Part shown: positions 27,445 through 37,487 of the stretch, piece by piece
How positions within the stretch are numbered: the first letter of the stretch is position 1
How the letters are laid out: the number at the start of each line of letters is the position of its first letter
Assembly (NCBI GenBank): GCA_963736355.1
Contig: CAVTOO010000021.1
Span: forward strand, 1-64,000
Direction of reading: 5' to 3'
Length of the DNA: 64,000 nt
From: CAVTOO01 sp963736355
GTDB lineage: Bacteria > Pseudomonadota > Alphaproteobacteria > Rhizobiales > Xanthobacteraceae
The notes under the pieces: model-generated
What the model saw: only the letters and a program-made list of their open reading frames with translations
The model's database searches: none
Told to the model about the DNA's origin: nothing
Program-made: the position numbers and the translations under genes

Positions 27445-29075
27445 TTAAACGAGGCGGCTCTGCACCATCGCCGCGCCGATGAAGGAAGCGAACAGCGGAT
27501 GCGGCTCGAACGGCCGTGACTTCAGCTCGGGATGGAATTGCACGCCGATGAACCAGGGATGGCCCTCATGCTCGACGATCTCGGGCAGGATGCCGTCCGG
27601 CGACAGCCCCGAGAATCGCAGGCCGTGCTGTTCGAGGCGATCCTTGTAGGCGGTGTTCACCTCATAGCGATGACGGTGACGCTCGGAGATTTCAGTCGCG
27701 CCGTAAATCTGGGAGACCAGGCTGCCGCGCCGCAACGCGGCCGGGAACGCACCAAGCCGCATCGTGCCGCCAAGATCGCCCGCTGCCGTGCGCTTCTCCA
27801 GATCGTTGCCGCGCAGCCATTCCGTCATCAGGCCGACGACGGGCTCGGTCGTCTCGCCGAACTCGGTCGAATCAGCTTTGGCAATGCCGCAGAGATTCCG
27901 AGCGGCCTCGATGCAGGCCATCTGCATGCCGAAGCAGATGCCGAAATACGGCACCTTGCGCTCGCGGGCGAATTGCGCCGCGCGAATTTTGCCCTCGGCG
28001 CCGCGCTTGCCGAAACCGCCGGGCACCAGAATGCCATTGACGTGTTCGAGGAACGGCGCGGGATCTTCACGTTCGAAGACTTCGCTCTCGATCCAGTCGA
28101 GCTTCACCTTCACCTTGTTGGCGATGCCGCCATGGGAGAGCGCCTCGATCAGCGATTTATAGGCGTCCTTCATGCCGGTGTATTTGCCGACAATGGCGAT
28201 GGTGACGTCGCCTTCCGGATTGCGCACGCGCTCGTTGATGGTGTGCCAGCGCTCGAGCTTCGGCGCCGCCTTGGCCTCAAGGCCGAACGCCGCGAGCACT
28301 TCGGTGTCGAGGCCGGCGGCATGATAGGCCTCCGGCACGGCGTAGATGTTGTCGACGTCGCGCGCCTCGATCACGGCGCTTTCGCGCACGTTGCAGAACA
28401 GGCCCGAACTTGCGGCGTTCCTCGGCGGGAATTTCGCGGTCGGTGCGGCAGAGCAGGATGTCGGGCTGGATGCCGATGGAGCGCAGCTCCTTGACCGAAT
28501 GCTGCGTCGGCTTTGTCTTGAGCTCGCCGGCGCTTGGAATGAACGGCAAAAGCGTCAGGTGAATGTAGACGGCATGACCGCGCGGCACTTCGTTGCCGAA
28601 CTGACGGATCGCCTCGAAATACGGAAGGCCCTCGATATCGCCGACGGTGCCGCCGATTTCGCACAGCACGAAGTCGTATTCGTCGTTCCCCTCGCGGATG
28701 AAGTCCTTGATGGCGTTGGTAACGTGCGGGATGACCTGGATGGTGGCGCCGAGATAATCGCCGCGCCGCTCCTTGGTGATGATGTCCTGGTAGATCCGCC
28801 CGGTGGTGATCGATATCCTTCTTCGTCGCCGGCCGGCCGGTGAAGCGCTCATAGTGACCGAGATCGAGATCGGTCTCCGCGCCATCGTCGGTGACGAACA
28901 CCTCGCCGTGCTGATAGGGCGACATCGTGCCCGGATCGACGTTGAGATAGGGATCCAGCTTGCGCAGCCGCACCTTGTAGCCACGCGCTTGCAGCACCGC
29001 GCCAAGCGCTGCCGAAGCGAGACCTTTGCCAAGGGAGGACACCACGCCGCCGGTGATGAAGATGTACCGCGCCAT
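27445..29075 (-). CDS. pyrG: CTP synthase (PyrG), two frameshifts
   Basis: About 543 aa after joining three frames, the normal length. The amidoligase domain starts YIFITGGVVSSLGKG and includes LDPYLNVDPGTMSPYQHGEV and CEIGGTVGDIEGLPYFEA; the glutaminase domain has PYFGICFGMQMACIEAARN (nucleophile Cys) and the catalytic His-Glu in VQFHPELKSRP. It makes CTP from UTP and glutamine. Breaks lie near 28814 (GATATC) and near 28402 (extra G, GGG instead of GG). Downstream of secG, as usual in Rhizobiales. Confidence 0.93.
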
Positions 29076-29228
29076 GGGGCCTAACCTTTAGTGACCGAAA
29101 CTCAATTCGACGAGCAAATTCGAATCGCACAAACGCATATCTCCCGCGCTGTGCGGCTATTTCGAATTCCCATCAATTTTCAAAAACTTGCAGCGACCTC
29201 ATGATCCGCATTGTCAGCGGATCGGCGG

Positions 29229-29600
29229 TCACTTGGACTGCGGAACCTGCGGACCGGAGGGCGCCGCTTCGCGGGCCTTCAGGTTGTCGAGGATATTGCC
29301 GCTGATCGGAGGCGCCGCCGGGGCACCGGACTGCGACGGTATCGCTGTCGGATTGATGATCGAAGCCGGCGTGCGGTTGTAGCCAGCGAGCCACGACAGA
29401 AAGAGTGATGTGATGAAGAAGCCGAGCGCGAGAAATGCGGTCGTGCGGGTCAACAGATTGGCCGTGCCGCGCGTGCTCATGAAGCCGCCGCCGGAGGAGC
29501 CACCGGCCCCGAGACCGCCGCCTTCGGAGCGCTGAAGCAGCACCACGCCAATAATAGCGAGCACCAGCATCAGATGAACCGCAACAACAACCGTCTGCAT
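29229..29600 (-). CDS. secG: Preprotein translocase subunit SecG
   Basis: 123 aa. Two transmembrane helices (VVVAVHLMLVLAIIGVVLL and TTAFLALGFFITSLFLSWL) flank the conserved loop QRSEGGGLGAGG and RGTANLLTR. A Pro/Ala-rich cytoplasmic tail follows, as in other alphaproteobacteria. SecG aids the SecYEG channel. It lies between tpiA/hydrolase and pyrG on the same strand, the usual order. Confidence 0.94.
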   Translation of the reverse strand: MQTVVVAVHLMLVLAIIGVVLLQRSEGGGLGAGGSSGGGFMSTRGTANLLTRTTAFLALGFFITSLFLSWLAGYNRTPASIINPTAIPSQSGAPAAPPISGNILDNLKAREAAPSGPQVPQSK

Positions 29601-29823
29601 CAGCTTGATCCGTCACGATAAATGCCGGCCAAGTGAGCCGGCGTGGGTGTAAAAGGGTTGGCGGGTCTCTACACGATCAGGTGGCCAATGGCCATCCCGC
29701 AAATGCCCGCGTTTCCAAGGCCCGCGCTTCCGGACGCTATATAGGCGAACAGCCCTCAAAAATCACGGGGGGCTGCGCAACTTTATGATTCCAGTGCGGT
29801 TTCGGTCCACAAGGTCGCGCGGA

Positions 29824-30873
29824 CTAGCGCGCCAGCGCCTTGCGCAGGAAGTCCACCGCCGCCGCACCAGCCTGATTGCGAGCGGCGTGGTTCCCCTGGA
29901 TATGCGCGCCCACGCCGTTGCACGATGTCCGCGCCACCTGACGAACAGCCTCGGGCGTCAGGCGCTGGCCTATGAAGCGGTCGTAGATCGTGCCGGTGTC
30001 GAAATCGATTTCGATGGGACAGGTCGGCAGCGAGCGTTGCGCCTTGGCGAGAAAAATCAGCTTCTCGGAATCTCTGTCAAAGGAGTGATGCGCGCCCTTG
30101 AGCAGGAGAAACTCGACCGGAGTCCCCGCCTGCCGGATGCGCGAGGCGTAATCCTGGCACGGCGCGCTCGCCGTGTAGTCGTCGGCATCGCCGTGAATCC
30201 ACAGCATCGGCGCCTTCGAGAAGGTGGTGGGTTTGACCACGAGCCGCGCGATATTCAGGCAGCCGCCGCTATAGACCGGCAGATGCGCGGCGAAACGCAG
30301 AGAGGAATCCTGTGATCGGATCACCCGCTCGATCGCGGTGCGCCATGTCGCCGTCCCACCGCGCGAAAAACCCATGATGGCAATGCGGCCAGCGTCGATC
30401 CGCGGGTGCGAGGCCAGCAATTTCAGCGCCGCAAACGCATCGGCGACATCCGCCGCCGCCGACAGACGCGATTGATCGTCGACAGTCTGCTTCAAGCCAC
30501 GCGGTCCGAACGTATCGACCGAAAACACCGCAAAACCGGCTGCGGTAAAAAGCTTCGGCCAATAGTTCAGCATCACATCGTTGAGGCCGCCGGAGCCGTG
30601 CATCAGCACAATGGCCGGGCCTTTACCCTGCCCCGGCGGCAGGAACAGATGGCCCGCGATATTCTGGACCGGATCGGTACCCCGGCCTCGCATGAGTTCG
30701 CGCAGCGTGTTCGGCGACCAGCTGGCGAAGGCGTAGCGGCCAGCCGGCGGCCCCGCGCTGAAGTCCGTGACGACGCGTTGCGCCCGCGCAGGCCCGCATA
30801 AGCCGATTATCGCGACCGTGAGCGCAAGTGCGACCAGGCATCCGGTGCGGCACGACGCCAGCATGACAATCAC
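29824..30873 (-). CDS. Secreted alpha/beta hydrolase (dienelactone hydrolase family)
   Basis: 349 aa from a GTG that overlaps the tpiA stop (GTGA); an ATG three codons later is the alternative. A signal peptide ends in CGPARA. The hydrolase fold shows the oxyanion segment VLMHGSGG, the nucleophile elbow GFSRGG, the acid in WIHGDADDYT, and the catalytic His in KGAHHSF. It is probably a periplasmic esterase; substrate unknown. The overlap with tpiA implies co-expression, though the metabolic link is not obvious. Confidence 0.87.
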   Translation of the reverse strand: MIVMLASCRTGCLVALALTVAIIGLCGPARAQRVVTDFSAGPPAGRYAFASWSPNTLRELMRGRGTDPVQNIAGHLFLPPGQGKGPAIVLMHGSGGLNDVMLNYWPKLFTAAGFAVFSVDTFGPRGLKQTVDDQSRLSAAADVADAFAALKLLASHPRIDAGRIAIMGFSRGGTATWRTAIERVIRSQDSSLRFAAHLPVYSGGCLNIARLVVKPTTFSKAPMLWIHGDADDYTASAPCQDYASRIRQAGTPVEFLLLKGAHHSFDRDSEKLIFLAKAQRSLPTCPIEIDFDTGTIYDRFIGQRLTPEAVRQVARTSCNGVGAHIQGNHAARNQAGAAAVDFLRKALAR

Positions 30874-31619
30874 GACGCCTTTGCAATTCCTAAAAAGTCG
30901 TCCGCCTTCAGGCTTGCGCCGCCGACCAGCGCGCCATCGACATCCGCGACCGCCATCAGTTCGGCGGCGTTGGAGGGCTTCACCGATCCACCATAGAGAA
31001 TGCGCATGGCCTCGCCTTCCGCCTTAAATCGCGATGCGATGAACTTGCGGATGACGCCATGGACCTCGGCAACATCGGCCGTGGTGGGGGTCCGTCCGGT
31101 GCCGATGGCCCACACCGGCTCATAGGCAATGACGAGATTGGCGGCCGTTGCGCCGTCCGGCAGCGAGCCGGCGAGCTGGGCCTGAACGACATCGAGCGTC
31201 TGGCCGGCATCGCGCTCTTTTTGAGTCTCGCCGACGCAGACGATGGCGACGAGCGAGGCCCGCAACGCCGCCTGCGCCTTGGCGCGGACCACCGCGTCGG
31301 TTTCGCCATGATCGGTGCGGCGCTCCGAATGGCCGACGATGACCGCCTGCGCGCCGGCATCGGCCAGCATCTCGGCAGAGAGATCCCCGGTGTGGGCGCC
31401 GCTCGCCTTGGCATGGCAATCCTGACCGCCGATGCCGAGAGCCGAGCCCTTCGCAAGATCGGCAAAAGCCGCAATCAGGGTGGCGGGCGGACAGACCAGC
31501 AAATCGACGCGCGGCAAAGTGCCCGCCCCCTCCAACATCCGCCGAAACTCGGCGGTCCCGGCCTTGAGGCCGTTCATCTTCCAGTTGCCGGCGATCAGCT
31601 TGCGGCGGGGTGTGGCCAT
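30870..31619 (-). CDS. tpiA: Triosephosphate isomerase
   Basis: 249 aa from the ATG at 31619. Substrate-binding Asn and Lys are in IAGNWKMNG, the electrophilic His in IVGHSERR, the catalytic Glu in VIAYEPVWAIGTG, and the phosphate loops in RILYGGSVKPSNA and GALVGGASL. It interconverts dihydroxyacetone phosphate and glyceraldehyde 3-phosphate. Intact. It is divergent from the PpiD-like gene across 190 bp. Confidence 0.97.
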   Translation of the reverse strand: MATPRRKLIAGNWKMNGLKAGTAEFRRMLEGAGTLPRVDLLVCPPATLIAAFADLAKGSALGIGGQDCHAKASGAHTGDLSAEMLADAGAQAVIVGHSERRTDHGETDAVVRAKAQAALRASLVAIVCVGETQKERDAGQTLDVVQAQLAGSLPDGATAANLVIAYEPVWAIGTGRTPTTADVAEVHGVIRKFIASRFKAEGEAMRILYGGSVKPSNAAELMAVADVDGALVGGASLKADDFLGIAKAS

Positions 31620-31715
31620 GGCAGGTCTCTTAAAAGGGGTTTGTATGCGGCCTAGCAGAGCCATGGCGCGGGGCGGCCCGTCAATCCCGCTAAATCAATC
31701 GTAATCCTGGCTATG

Positions 31716-31744
31716 TTGCGGAAAAAACTCGCAATCCTTATAAA
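31716..31744 (+). promoter_or_regulatory. Putative sigma-70 promoter for the PpiD-like/trp/moa run
   Basis: TTGCGG at 31716-31721 and TATAAA at 31739-31744 are separated by 17 bp. The likely start of transcription is about 58 bp before the ATG at 31810. It was found by eye and not tested. Confidence 0.5.
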
Positions 31745-31809
31745 GGGGCCCTTCCGGGACGCCCTTCAGGGACGGCCCGGCTCCCTTCTCCCTACCGATT
31801 GCAGGACAC

Positions 31810-33723
31810 ATGCTTCGAGGACTCCGCAACGCCTCATCGAACTGGCTCGGCAAAGGCATCTTGGTGGCCGTCATGAGCCTCCTCATCCTGAGCTTCGCCG
31901 TCTGGGGCATCGCCGACATTTTCAAAGGTTTCGGCCGCTCGACCGTGCTCACAGTCGGCCGCACCGAAATCACCGTGGAGCAGTTCCGGCAGATCTATAA
32001 CGACCGGCTGCAGCAGTTCGGCCGTCAGATCGGCAAGCCGCTGACCATGGAACAGGCGCGCGCCGTGGGCATGGACAAGCAGGTGCTGTCGCAGGTGATG
32101 GCGGAAGCCGCCCTCGACGAGCAGACCCGGCGCATGGGCCTTGGCATCAGCGACGCCGAAGTCCTGAAGGTCATCATGGACGACCCGAATTTCCGCGGTA
32201 TCGGCGGCGGATTCGATCCGCAGCGCTTCGCCGCGACGATCCGCCAGTTCGGCTACACGGAGCAGCGCTATATTGGCGAGCAGCGCAAACTGATGCTGCG
32301 CCGGCAGATTGCGCAGACGCTGACCGAAAACCTGACCCTGCCCAAGACGATGGTCGAGGCGTTCCTGCGCGTTCGCGACGAACAGCGCAGTGTCGAATAT
32401 GTCAGGCTCGACGCCGAACAGGCCGGGACCATCGAGGAGCCGACGCCAGAAGTGCTGACGAAGTTCTTCGAAGACAACAAGGCGATGTTCCGCGCGCCCG
32501 AATATCGCAAGATCGCGTTCGTCACCGCAACGCCGGCCGAACTCGCCAAGACCATCGTGGTGCCGGACGAAGAAGCGCAAAAATACTTCACCGATCGCCG
32601 CGACCGCTACTCCACGCCCGAGCGCCGGCAAGTGCAGCAGATCGTGTTCCCGAACCTCGACGAAGCAAAGGCCGCGCGCGAGCGTATCCGTTCGGGCCTG
32701 TCGTTTGCCGACCTCGTGAAGGAGCGCAACCTCAGCCCCTCCGACGTCGATCTCGGCCTGCAGACCAAAGCCGGCATCGTCGATCCGGCCGCCGCCAACG
32801 CCGCCTTCTCGCTCAAGGAAGGCGACATCAGCGAGGCGGTGCAAGGCCGCTTCGGCGGGCTCATCGTCGAAGTGCGCAAGATCGAGCCCGGCGTGACGCC
32901 GACCTTCGAACAGAAGGCCGCCGACGTGAAGGCAGAGATGGCACAGGAGCGCGCGCGCCTGGCGCTGCAGCAGGTCCACAACAAGATGGAAGACGAACGC
33001 GGCGGCGGTGCGCCTGTCGCGGAGGCCGCCGCCAAGGCCGGCCTGAAGCCGGTCATCATCGAAGCAGTGGACCGCTCCGGCCGCGCTCCCGACGGCAAAC
33101 TCGTCGAAGGCCTGCCGGCCGGCATGGATGTCGTCTCGCAGGGCTTCAATGCCGATGTCGGGATCGACAACGATCCGGTTCAGGCCAATGGCGGCTATGT
33201 CTGGTACGACGTCGTCGCCATCACGCGCTCGCGCGACCGCACCTTCGACGAAGCGAAGGAGCAGGTGACGCAGCGCTGGCGCAACCAGCAGATCACCACG
33301 CGCCTCAAGGCCAAAGCCGAGGAGATGGTGACGAAGCTGAACGCCGGCGGCAATTTCGCCGAGGTCGCGAAAGAAGCCGGTGTGTCGCCCGCATTCAGTC
33401 CGCTGTTCAAGCGCTCGACCACCAACATGACCGGCATTTCGCCGGCTCTGGTGGAGGCTGCGTTCAAGGTCAAGAAGGACGAAGCCGGTCAGGCACCGGG
33501 CGACACCGCGACACAGACGATCGTGTTCCGCGTCAACCAGGTGCTCGAACCCAAGCTCGATCCTGAATCGGCCGACGCCAAGTCGCTGAGCGACACGCTG
33601 AAGAGCGTGCAGTCCGACGAATTGCTCGGCCAGTACATCCAGCGCCTGCAGACGGACATCGGCTCCTCGATCAACCAGACCGCGTTCGATCAGGTGACGG
33701 GCGCGGCGCCCCTCACCAACTAG
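31810..33723 (+). CDS. SurA/PpiD-type peptidylprolyl isomerase, membrane anchored
   Basis: 637 aa. A short cytoplasmic start and one transmembrane helix (LVAVMSLLILSFAVWGIADI, residues 17-36) anchor a large periplasmic SurA-N-like chaperone domain, with a parvulin-type PPIase region around RRQVQQIVFPNLDEAKAARE and LGLQTKAGIVDPAAANAAF. It probably helps fold outer-membrane proteins leaving the Sec channel. Its stop is only 9 bp before the trpD start, so the trp and molybdopterin genes probably share its promoter. Confidence 0.9.
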   Translation: MLRGLRNASSNWLGKGILVAVMSLLILSFAVWGIADIFKGFGRSTVLTVGRTEITVEQFRQIYNDRLQQFGRQIGKPLTMEQARAVGMDKQVLSQVMAEAALDEQTRRMGLGISDAEVLKVIMDDPNFRGIGGGFDPQRFAATIRQFGYTEQRYIGEQRKLMLRRQIAQTLTENLTLPKTMVEAFLRVRDEQRSVEYVRLDAEQAGTIEEPTPEVLTKFFEDNKAMFRAPEYRKIAFVTATPAELAKTIVVPDEEAQKYFTDRRDRYSTPERRQVQQIVFPNLDEAKAARERIRSGLSFADLVKERNLSPSDVDLGLQTKAGIVDPAAANAAFSLKEGDISEAVQGRFGGLIVEVRKIEPGVTPTFEQKAADVKAEMAQERARLALQQVHNKMEDERGGGAPVAEAAAKAGLKPVIIEAVDRSGRAPDGKLVEGLPAGMDVVSQGFNADVGIDNDPVQANGGYVWYDVVAITRSRDRTFDEAKEQVTQRWRNQQITTRLKAKAEEMVTKLNAGGNFAEVAKEAGVSPAFSPLFKRSTTNMTGISPALVEAAFKVKKDEAGQAPGDTATQTIVFRVNQVLEPKLDPESADAKSLSDTLKSVQSDELLGQYIQRLQTDIGSSINQTAFDQVTGAAPLTN

Positions 33724-33732
33724 CGTGCCCCG

Positions 33733-34745
33733 ATGGACGACTTCCGCGCTGTCATCGCCAAGGTCGCAACCGGCGCGGTGCTGACGCGCGCGGAAGCCGC
33801 GACCGCATTCGAACAAATGATGTCGGGCAATGCCACGCCCTCGCAGATGGGCGCCCTGCTCATGGCGTTGCGCGTGCGCGGCGAAAGCGTCGATGAAATC
33901 ACCGGCGCCGTCACCGTGATGCGCGCCAAAATGCTGCGTGTCGAAGCCCCCAGCGACGCCGTCGATATCGTCGGCACCGGCGGCGACGGTTCGGGCTCGC
34001 TCAATGTCTCGACCTGCGCCTCCTTCATTGTCGCCGGCGCAGGTGTACCGGTCGCCAAGCACGGCAACCGCGCGCTGTCGTCACGCTCCGGCGCGGCCGA
34101 TGTGCTGATGGCGCTCGGCGTCAAGATCGACCTCACGCCCGAGCAAGTCGGCCAATGTATCCGCGAGGCCGGCATCGGCTTCATGTTCGCGCCCGCGCAT
34201 CATCCGGCGATGAAGAATGTCGGACCGACACGCGTCGAACTCGCCACCCGCACGATCTTCAATCTGCTCGGCCCCCTCTCCAACCCGGCCGGCGTCAAGC
34301 GTCAGATGGTTGGCGTGTACTCGAAGCAGTGGGTCGAGCCGCTGGCACAGGTTCTGAAGAATCTCGGTGCGGAGACTGTCTGGGTCGTGCACGGCAGCGA
34401 CGGGCTCGACGAGATCACGCTGTCGGGACCGACGGCCGTCGCCTCGCTCGACAAGGGCGTCATCACGACCTTCGAGGTCACGCCCGAACAGGCGGGGCTG
34501 AAGCGCGCGCCGACCGATGCGCTGAAGGGCGGCGACGCGGCCACAACGCCGTGGCGCTGCGCGCCGTTCTTGAAGGCAAGCCGAGCGCGTTCCGCGACTG
34601 CGCGCTGATCAATGCCGCCGCCGCACTCATCGTTGCGGGCCGGGCGAAGGATCTCAGCGAGGGCGTGGCGATCGGAACCAAGGTGCTCGACTCCGGCGCG
34701 GCCCTGCAAAAACTGACGCGGCTCATCGCCGTCTCGAACGGGTGA
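33733..34745 (+). CDS. trpD: Anthranilate phosphoribosyltransferase (TrpD), one frameshift
   Basis: About 337 aa. The phosphoribosyl-diphosphate loop VDIVGTGGDGSGSLNVST, AKHGNRALSSRSGAADVL, the anthranilate-site HHPAMKNVGPTRVELATRT, and the Mg-binding HGSDGLDEIT are all present. The frame shifts near 34543 and the C-terminus continues NAVALRAVLEGKPSAFRDC. The TGA stop overlaps the GTG start of trpC. No trpG or trpE lies beside it, so the anthranilate synthase is encoded elsewhere. Confidence 0.93.
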
Positions 34746-35560
34746 GCGCGGTGTCCGACATTCTCAAAAAGATCGAAGCCTACAAGCTGGAAGAGATCGC
34801 CGCCGCAAAGGCGCTGCGTCCGCTGGCCCAAGTCGAACAGGCCGCCAAGGCCGCGCCGGCTCCGCGCGGGTTCACCAACGCGATCCGCACGACGCTTGCG
34901 CGCGGCGACTACGCACTGATTGCCGAGATCAAGAAGGCGAGCCCGTCGCGCGGCCTGATCCGCGCCGATTTCGATCCGCCCGCATTGGCGCGCGCCTACG
35001 AGGCCGGCGGCGCGACGTGCCTGTCGATCCTGACCGACGCCCCGTCGTTCCAGGGCAGCCCCGATTATCTCGTCGCCGCGCGCGCGGCGGTCTCGCTGCC
35101 GGTGCTGCGCAAGGACTTCATGCACGACACCTATCAGGTGGCGGAAGCGCGCGCCTGGGGCGCCGATTGCATCCTCATCATCATGGCCTCGGTCGACGAC
35201 GCGCTCGCCAAAGACCTCGAGGACGCGGCCATCGCCTTCGGCATGGACGCGCTGCTCGAAGTCCACGACCGCGACGAACTCGACCGCGCGCTGAGGCTGC
35301 GTTCGCCGCTGCTCGGCGTCAACAATCGCAACCTGCGCACGTTCGAAACAACGCTGGCGACCAGCGAGACGCTGGCACCGCTGATCCCGAAGGATCGCAT
35401 CGCCATCGGCGAAAGCGGCATCTTCACGCCGGCCGACCTGACGCGGCTCGCGCGCTTCGGCATGTCGACCTTCCTTGTCGGCGAGAGCCTGATGCGGCAG
35501 GCGGATGTGACGGCCGCGACACGCACACTTCTGGCACGAGAAACACGCAAGGCGGTTTAA
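34742..35560 (+). CDS. trpC: Indole-3-glycerol phosphate synthase
   Basis: 272 aa, intact. It starts with GTG in a GTGA overlap with trpD. Family motifs are IAEIKKASPSRGLIRADFDP (catalytic Lys), LSILTDAPSFQGS, LRKDFMHDTYQV, LLGVNNRNLRTF and IGESGIFTPADL. It closes the indole ring in tryptophan synthesis. It is 2 bp upstream of moaC. Confidence 0.96.
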   Translation: MSAVSDILKKIEAYKLEEIAAAKALRPLAQVEQAAKAAPAPRGFTNAIRTTLARGDYALIAEIKKASPSRGLIRADFDPPALARAYEAGGATCLSILTDAPSFQGSPDYLVAARAAVSLPVLRKDFMHDTYQVAEARAWGADCILIIMASVDDALAKDLEDAAIAFGMDALLEVHDRDELDRALRLRSPLLGVNNRNLRTFETTLATSETLAPLIPKDRIAIGESGIFTPADLTRLARFGMSTFLVGESLMRQADVTAATRTLLARETRKAV

Positions 35561-35562
35561 TC

Positions 35563-36051
35563 ATGTCGCGCAAAGCCAGCCTCACCCATGTCGGAGACAA
35601 AGGCGAAGCGCACATGGTCGATGTCTCGGCCAAGGCCGCAACCGAACGGGTCGCGGTGGCCGAGGGCGTCGTCGCGATGCGCAAGGAAACGCTCAAGCTC
35701 ATCGAGGACAACGCGGCCGAAAAAGGCGACGTGCTGGGCGTGGCCCGCATCGCCGGCATCATGGCGGCCAAGCGCACGCACGAACTGATCCCGCTGTGCC
35801 ATCCGCTGATGATTTCCAAGGTCACGGTCGACATCGAAACCGACCGCAAGCTGCCCGGCTGCCGCGTGCGCGCGACGGTGAAGGTCTCCGGCCCGACCGG
35901 CGTCGAGATGGAAGCGCTGACCGCCGTGTCGGTCGCGTGTCTCACGATCTACGACATGGTGAAGGCGGTCGATCGCGGCATCCGCATCGAGGACATTCAT
36001 CTGGTCGAGAAAAAGGGCGGCAAGTCGGGGCACTACAAGGCGAAGGAGTGA
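35563..36051 (+). CDS. moaC: Cyclic pyranopterin monophosphate synthase MoaC
   Basis: 162 aa from the ATG at 35563. Conserved active-site blocks are AGIMAAKRTHELIPLCHPL, GVEMEALTAVSVACLTIYDM, VKAVDRGI and KKGGKSGHY. It acts early in molybdenum-cofactor synthesis, after MoaA. It sits directly between trpC and moeA, the order seen in Bradyrhizobiaceae. Confidence 0.96.
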   Translation: MSRKASLTHVGDKGEAHMVDVSAKAATERVAVAEGVVAMRKETLKLIEDNAAEKGDVLGVARIAGIMAAKRTHELIPLCHPLMISKVTVDIETDRKLPGCRVRATVKVSGPTGVEMEALTAVSVACLTIYDMVKAVDRGIRIEDIHLVEKKGGKSGHYKAKE

Positions 36052-36053
36052 CG

Positions 36054-37267
36054 ATGGCGCTCACTCCCGGTCGCCGACGCGCTCGATGCCGTGCTCAAGG
36101 GCGTCGCCGCCCTGCCCGCCGAATCCGTCGCGCTCGATGAAGCCTGGCATCGCGTGCTGGCCGCCGATGTCGCGGCGCTTCGCACGCAGCCGCCGCAGGC
36201 GATGTCGGCCATGGACGGCTATGCCGTGCGCGCCGGCGACGCGACGCTGGGCGCAAAACTGAAAGTCATCGGCGAAGTCGCCGCAGGCCGCCCGTTCGAC
36301 CGCGCACTCGGCAAAGGCGAAGCCGCGCGCATCTTCACCGGCGGCGTGGTGCCCGACGGCGCCGATGCCGTCGTGATCCAGGAAGACACCGCGCGCGACG
36401 GCGATGTCGTTCTCATCAACGAAGCCGGGCGCGAGGGCCGTCACATCCGCAAGGCCGGCATCGATTTCCGCCAGGGCGACGTGATCCTGCGCAAGGGCAC
36501 ATCGTCTCACCGACCGCGATCTCGCGCGTGGCTGCCGCGATGAACCACGCGACGCTTTCCGTGCATCGGCGTCCGCGCATTGGCGCTGCTCGCCACCGGC
36601 GACGAACTCGTGCTGCCGGGCACAACGCCCGGCCCCGGCCAGATCGTCTATTCGAACGGCTACGCGCTGCGCGCGCTGATGCGCGCGGAGGGCGCCGAGG
36701 TGATCGACCTCGGCATCGCGCCGGACCAGCTCGACGCCACAGTCGCCGCGATCCGCCGCGCGCGCGAGGCGAAAGCCGACATCCTCGTCACCATGGGCGG
36801 GGCGTCTGTCGGCGACCACGATCTGGTGCAGGCCGCGCTCACGGCCGAAGGCGTCGCGATGGCGTTCTGGAAGATCGCGATGCGGCCCGGCAAGCCGATG
36901 ATGTCGGGACGGCTTGCGGCGATGCATGTGCTCGGCCTGCCCGGCAACCCGGTGTCGTCCTATGTCTGCGCGACGCTGTTTCTGGGGCCGCTCATTCGCG
37001 CGCTGTCGGGCCGCAGCGACGTACAAAACCAGCGCATACCGGCGACGCTGGGCGCGCGATCTGCCCGCCAACGACGAGCGCGAGGACTATCTGCGCGCCA
37101 CGCTGACGATGGCGGAGAACGGCGCGCTTACAGCGACACCGTTGCGGAACCAGGACTCGTCGCTGACATCGGTTTTGTCCGCTGGTGAAGCATTGATTGT
37201 GCGTTCACCACACGCGCCCGCGTCATCCACAGGTTCCATTTGCAGCATCCTTAAGCTGCCATTGTAG
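36054..37267 (+). CDS. moeA: Molybdopterin molybdenumtransferase MoeA (about four frameshifts)
   Basis: About 404 aa after joining frames. Domain signatures are PPQAMSAMDGYAVRAGD, ARIFTGGVVPDGADAVVIQE, LLATGDELVLPG, YSNGYALRALMRAEGAEV, VTMGGASVGDHDLV and VLGLPGNPVSSYVC. It inserts molybdate into adenylylated molybdopterin. Breaks lie near 36068 (extra G), 36505, 36580 and 37060; the C-terminus ends ICSILKLPL. This is the most frame-broken gene outside the three dense patches. Confidence 0.88.
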
Positions 37268-37306
37268 GGAACCCGAAATCTGCCGTTCTCCAATTAAATG
37301 GTTGCG

Positions 37307-37321
37307 GAACACAAACCGAAC
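37307..37321. promoter_or_regulatory. SOS box (LexA operator), perfect GAAC-N7-GAAC
   Basis: GAAC at 37307-37310 and GAAC at 37318-37321 are separated by exactly seven bases. This is the reverse complement of the alphaproteobacterial LexA operator GTTC-N7-GTTC. It lies about 167 bp before the lexA ATG, so lexA is probably autoregulated. Confidence 0.8.
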
Positions 37322-37332
37322 ATATAGGGTCC

Positions 37333-37347
37333 GTTCATGATTTGTTT
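37333..37347 (+). promoter_or_regulatory. Second, imperfect SOS-box-like site
   Basis: GTTC at 37333-37336, seven bases, then GTTT at 37344-37347: one mismatch from the LexA operator, 11 bp after the perfect box. It could be a second weaker LexA site. Confidence 0.4.
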
Positions 37348-37487
37348 CGATTTATATGAGAGGCTGAAAATCAGCTGATTCACGTGAGTTGAAGTGAACC
37401 GGCCCGGCACGCGTGCCGGCGGAACAATCTGACTGGATTGGGCGCGCACCGCGACGAAAAGCGGACGGCCCCGGGGGAAACACCGCG

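Noticed and set aside
31834..34062. 742-codon open frame on the minus strand over the PpiD-like and trpD genes
   Set aside because: Composition is typical of antisense reading of GC-rich genes (Arg, His, Gly, Asp rich) and both plus-strand genes are well supported.
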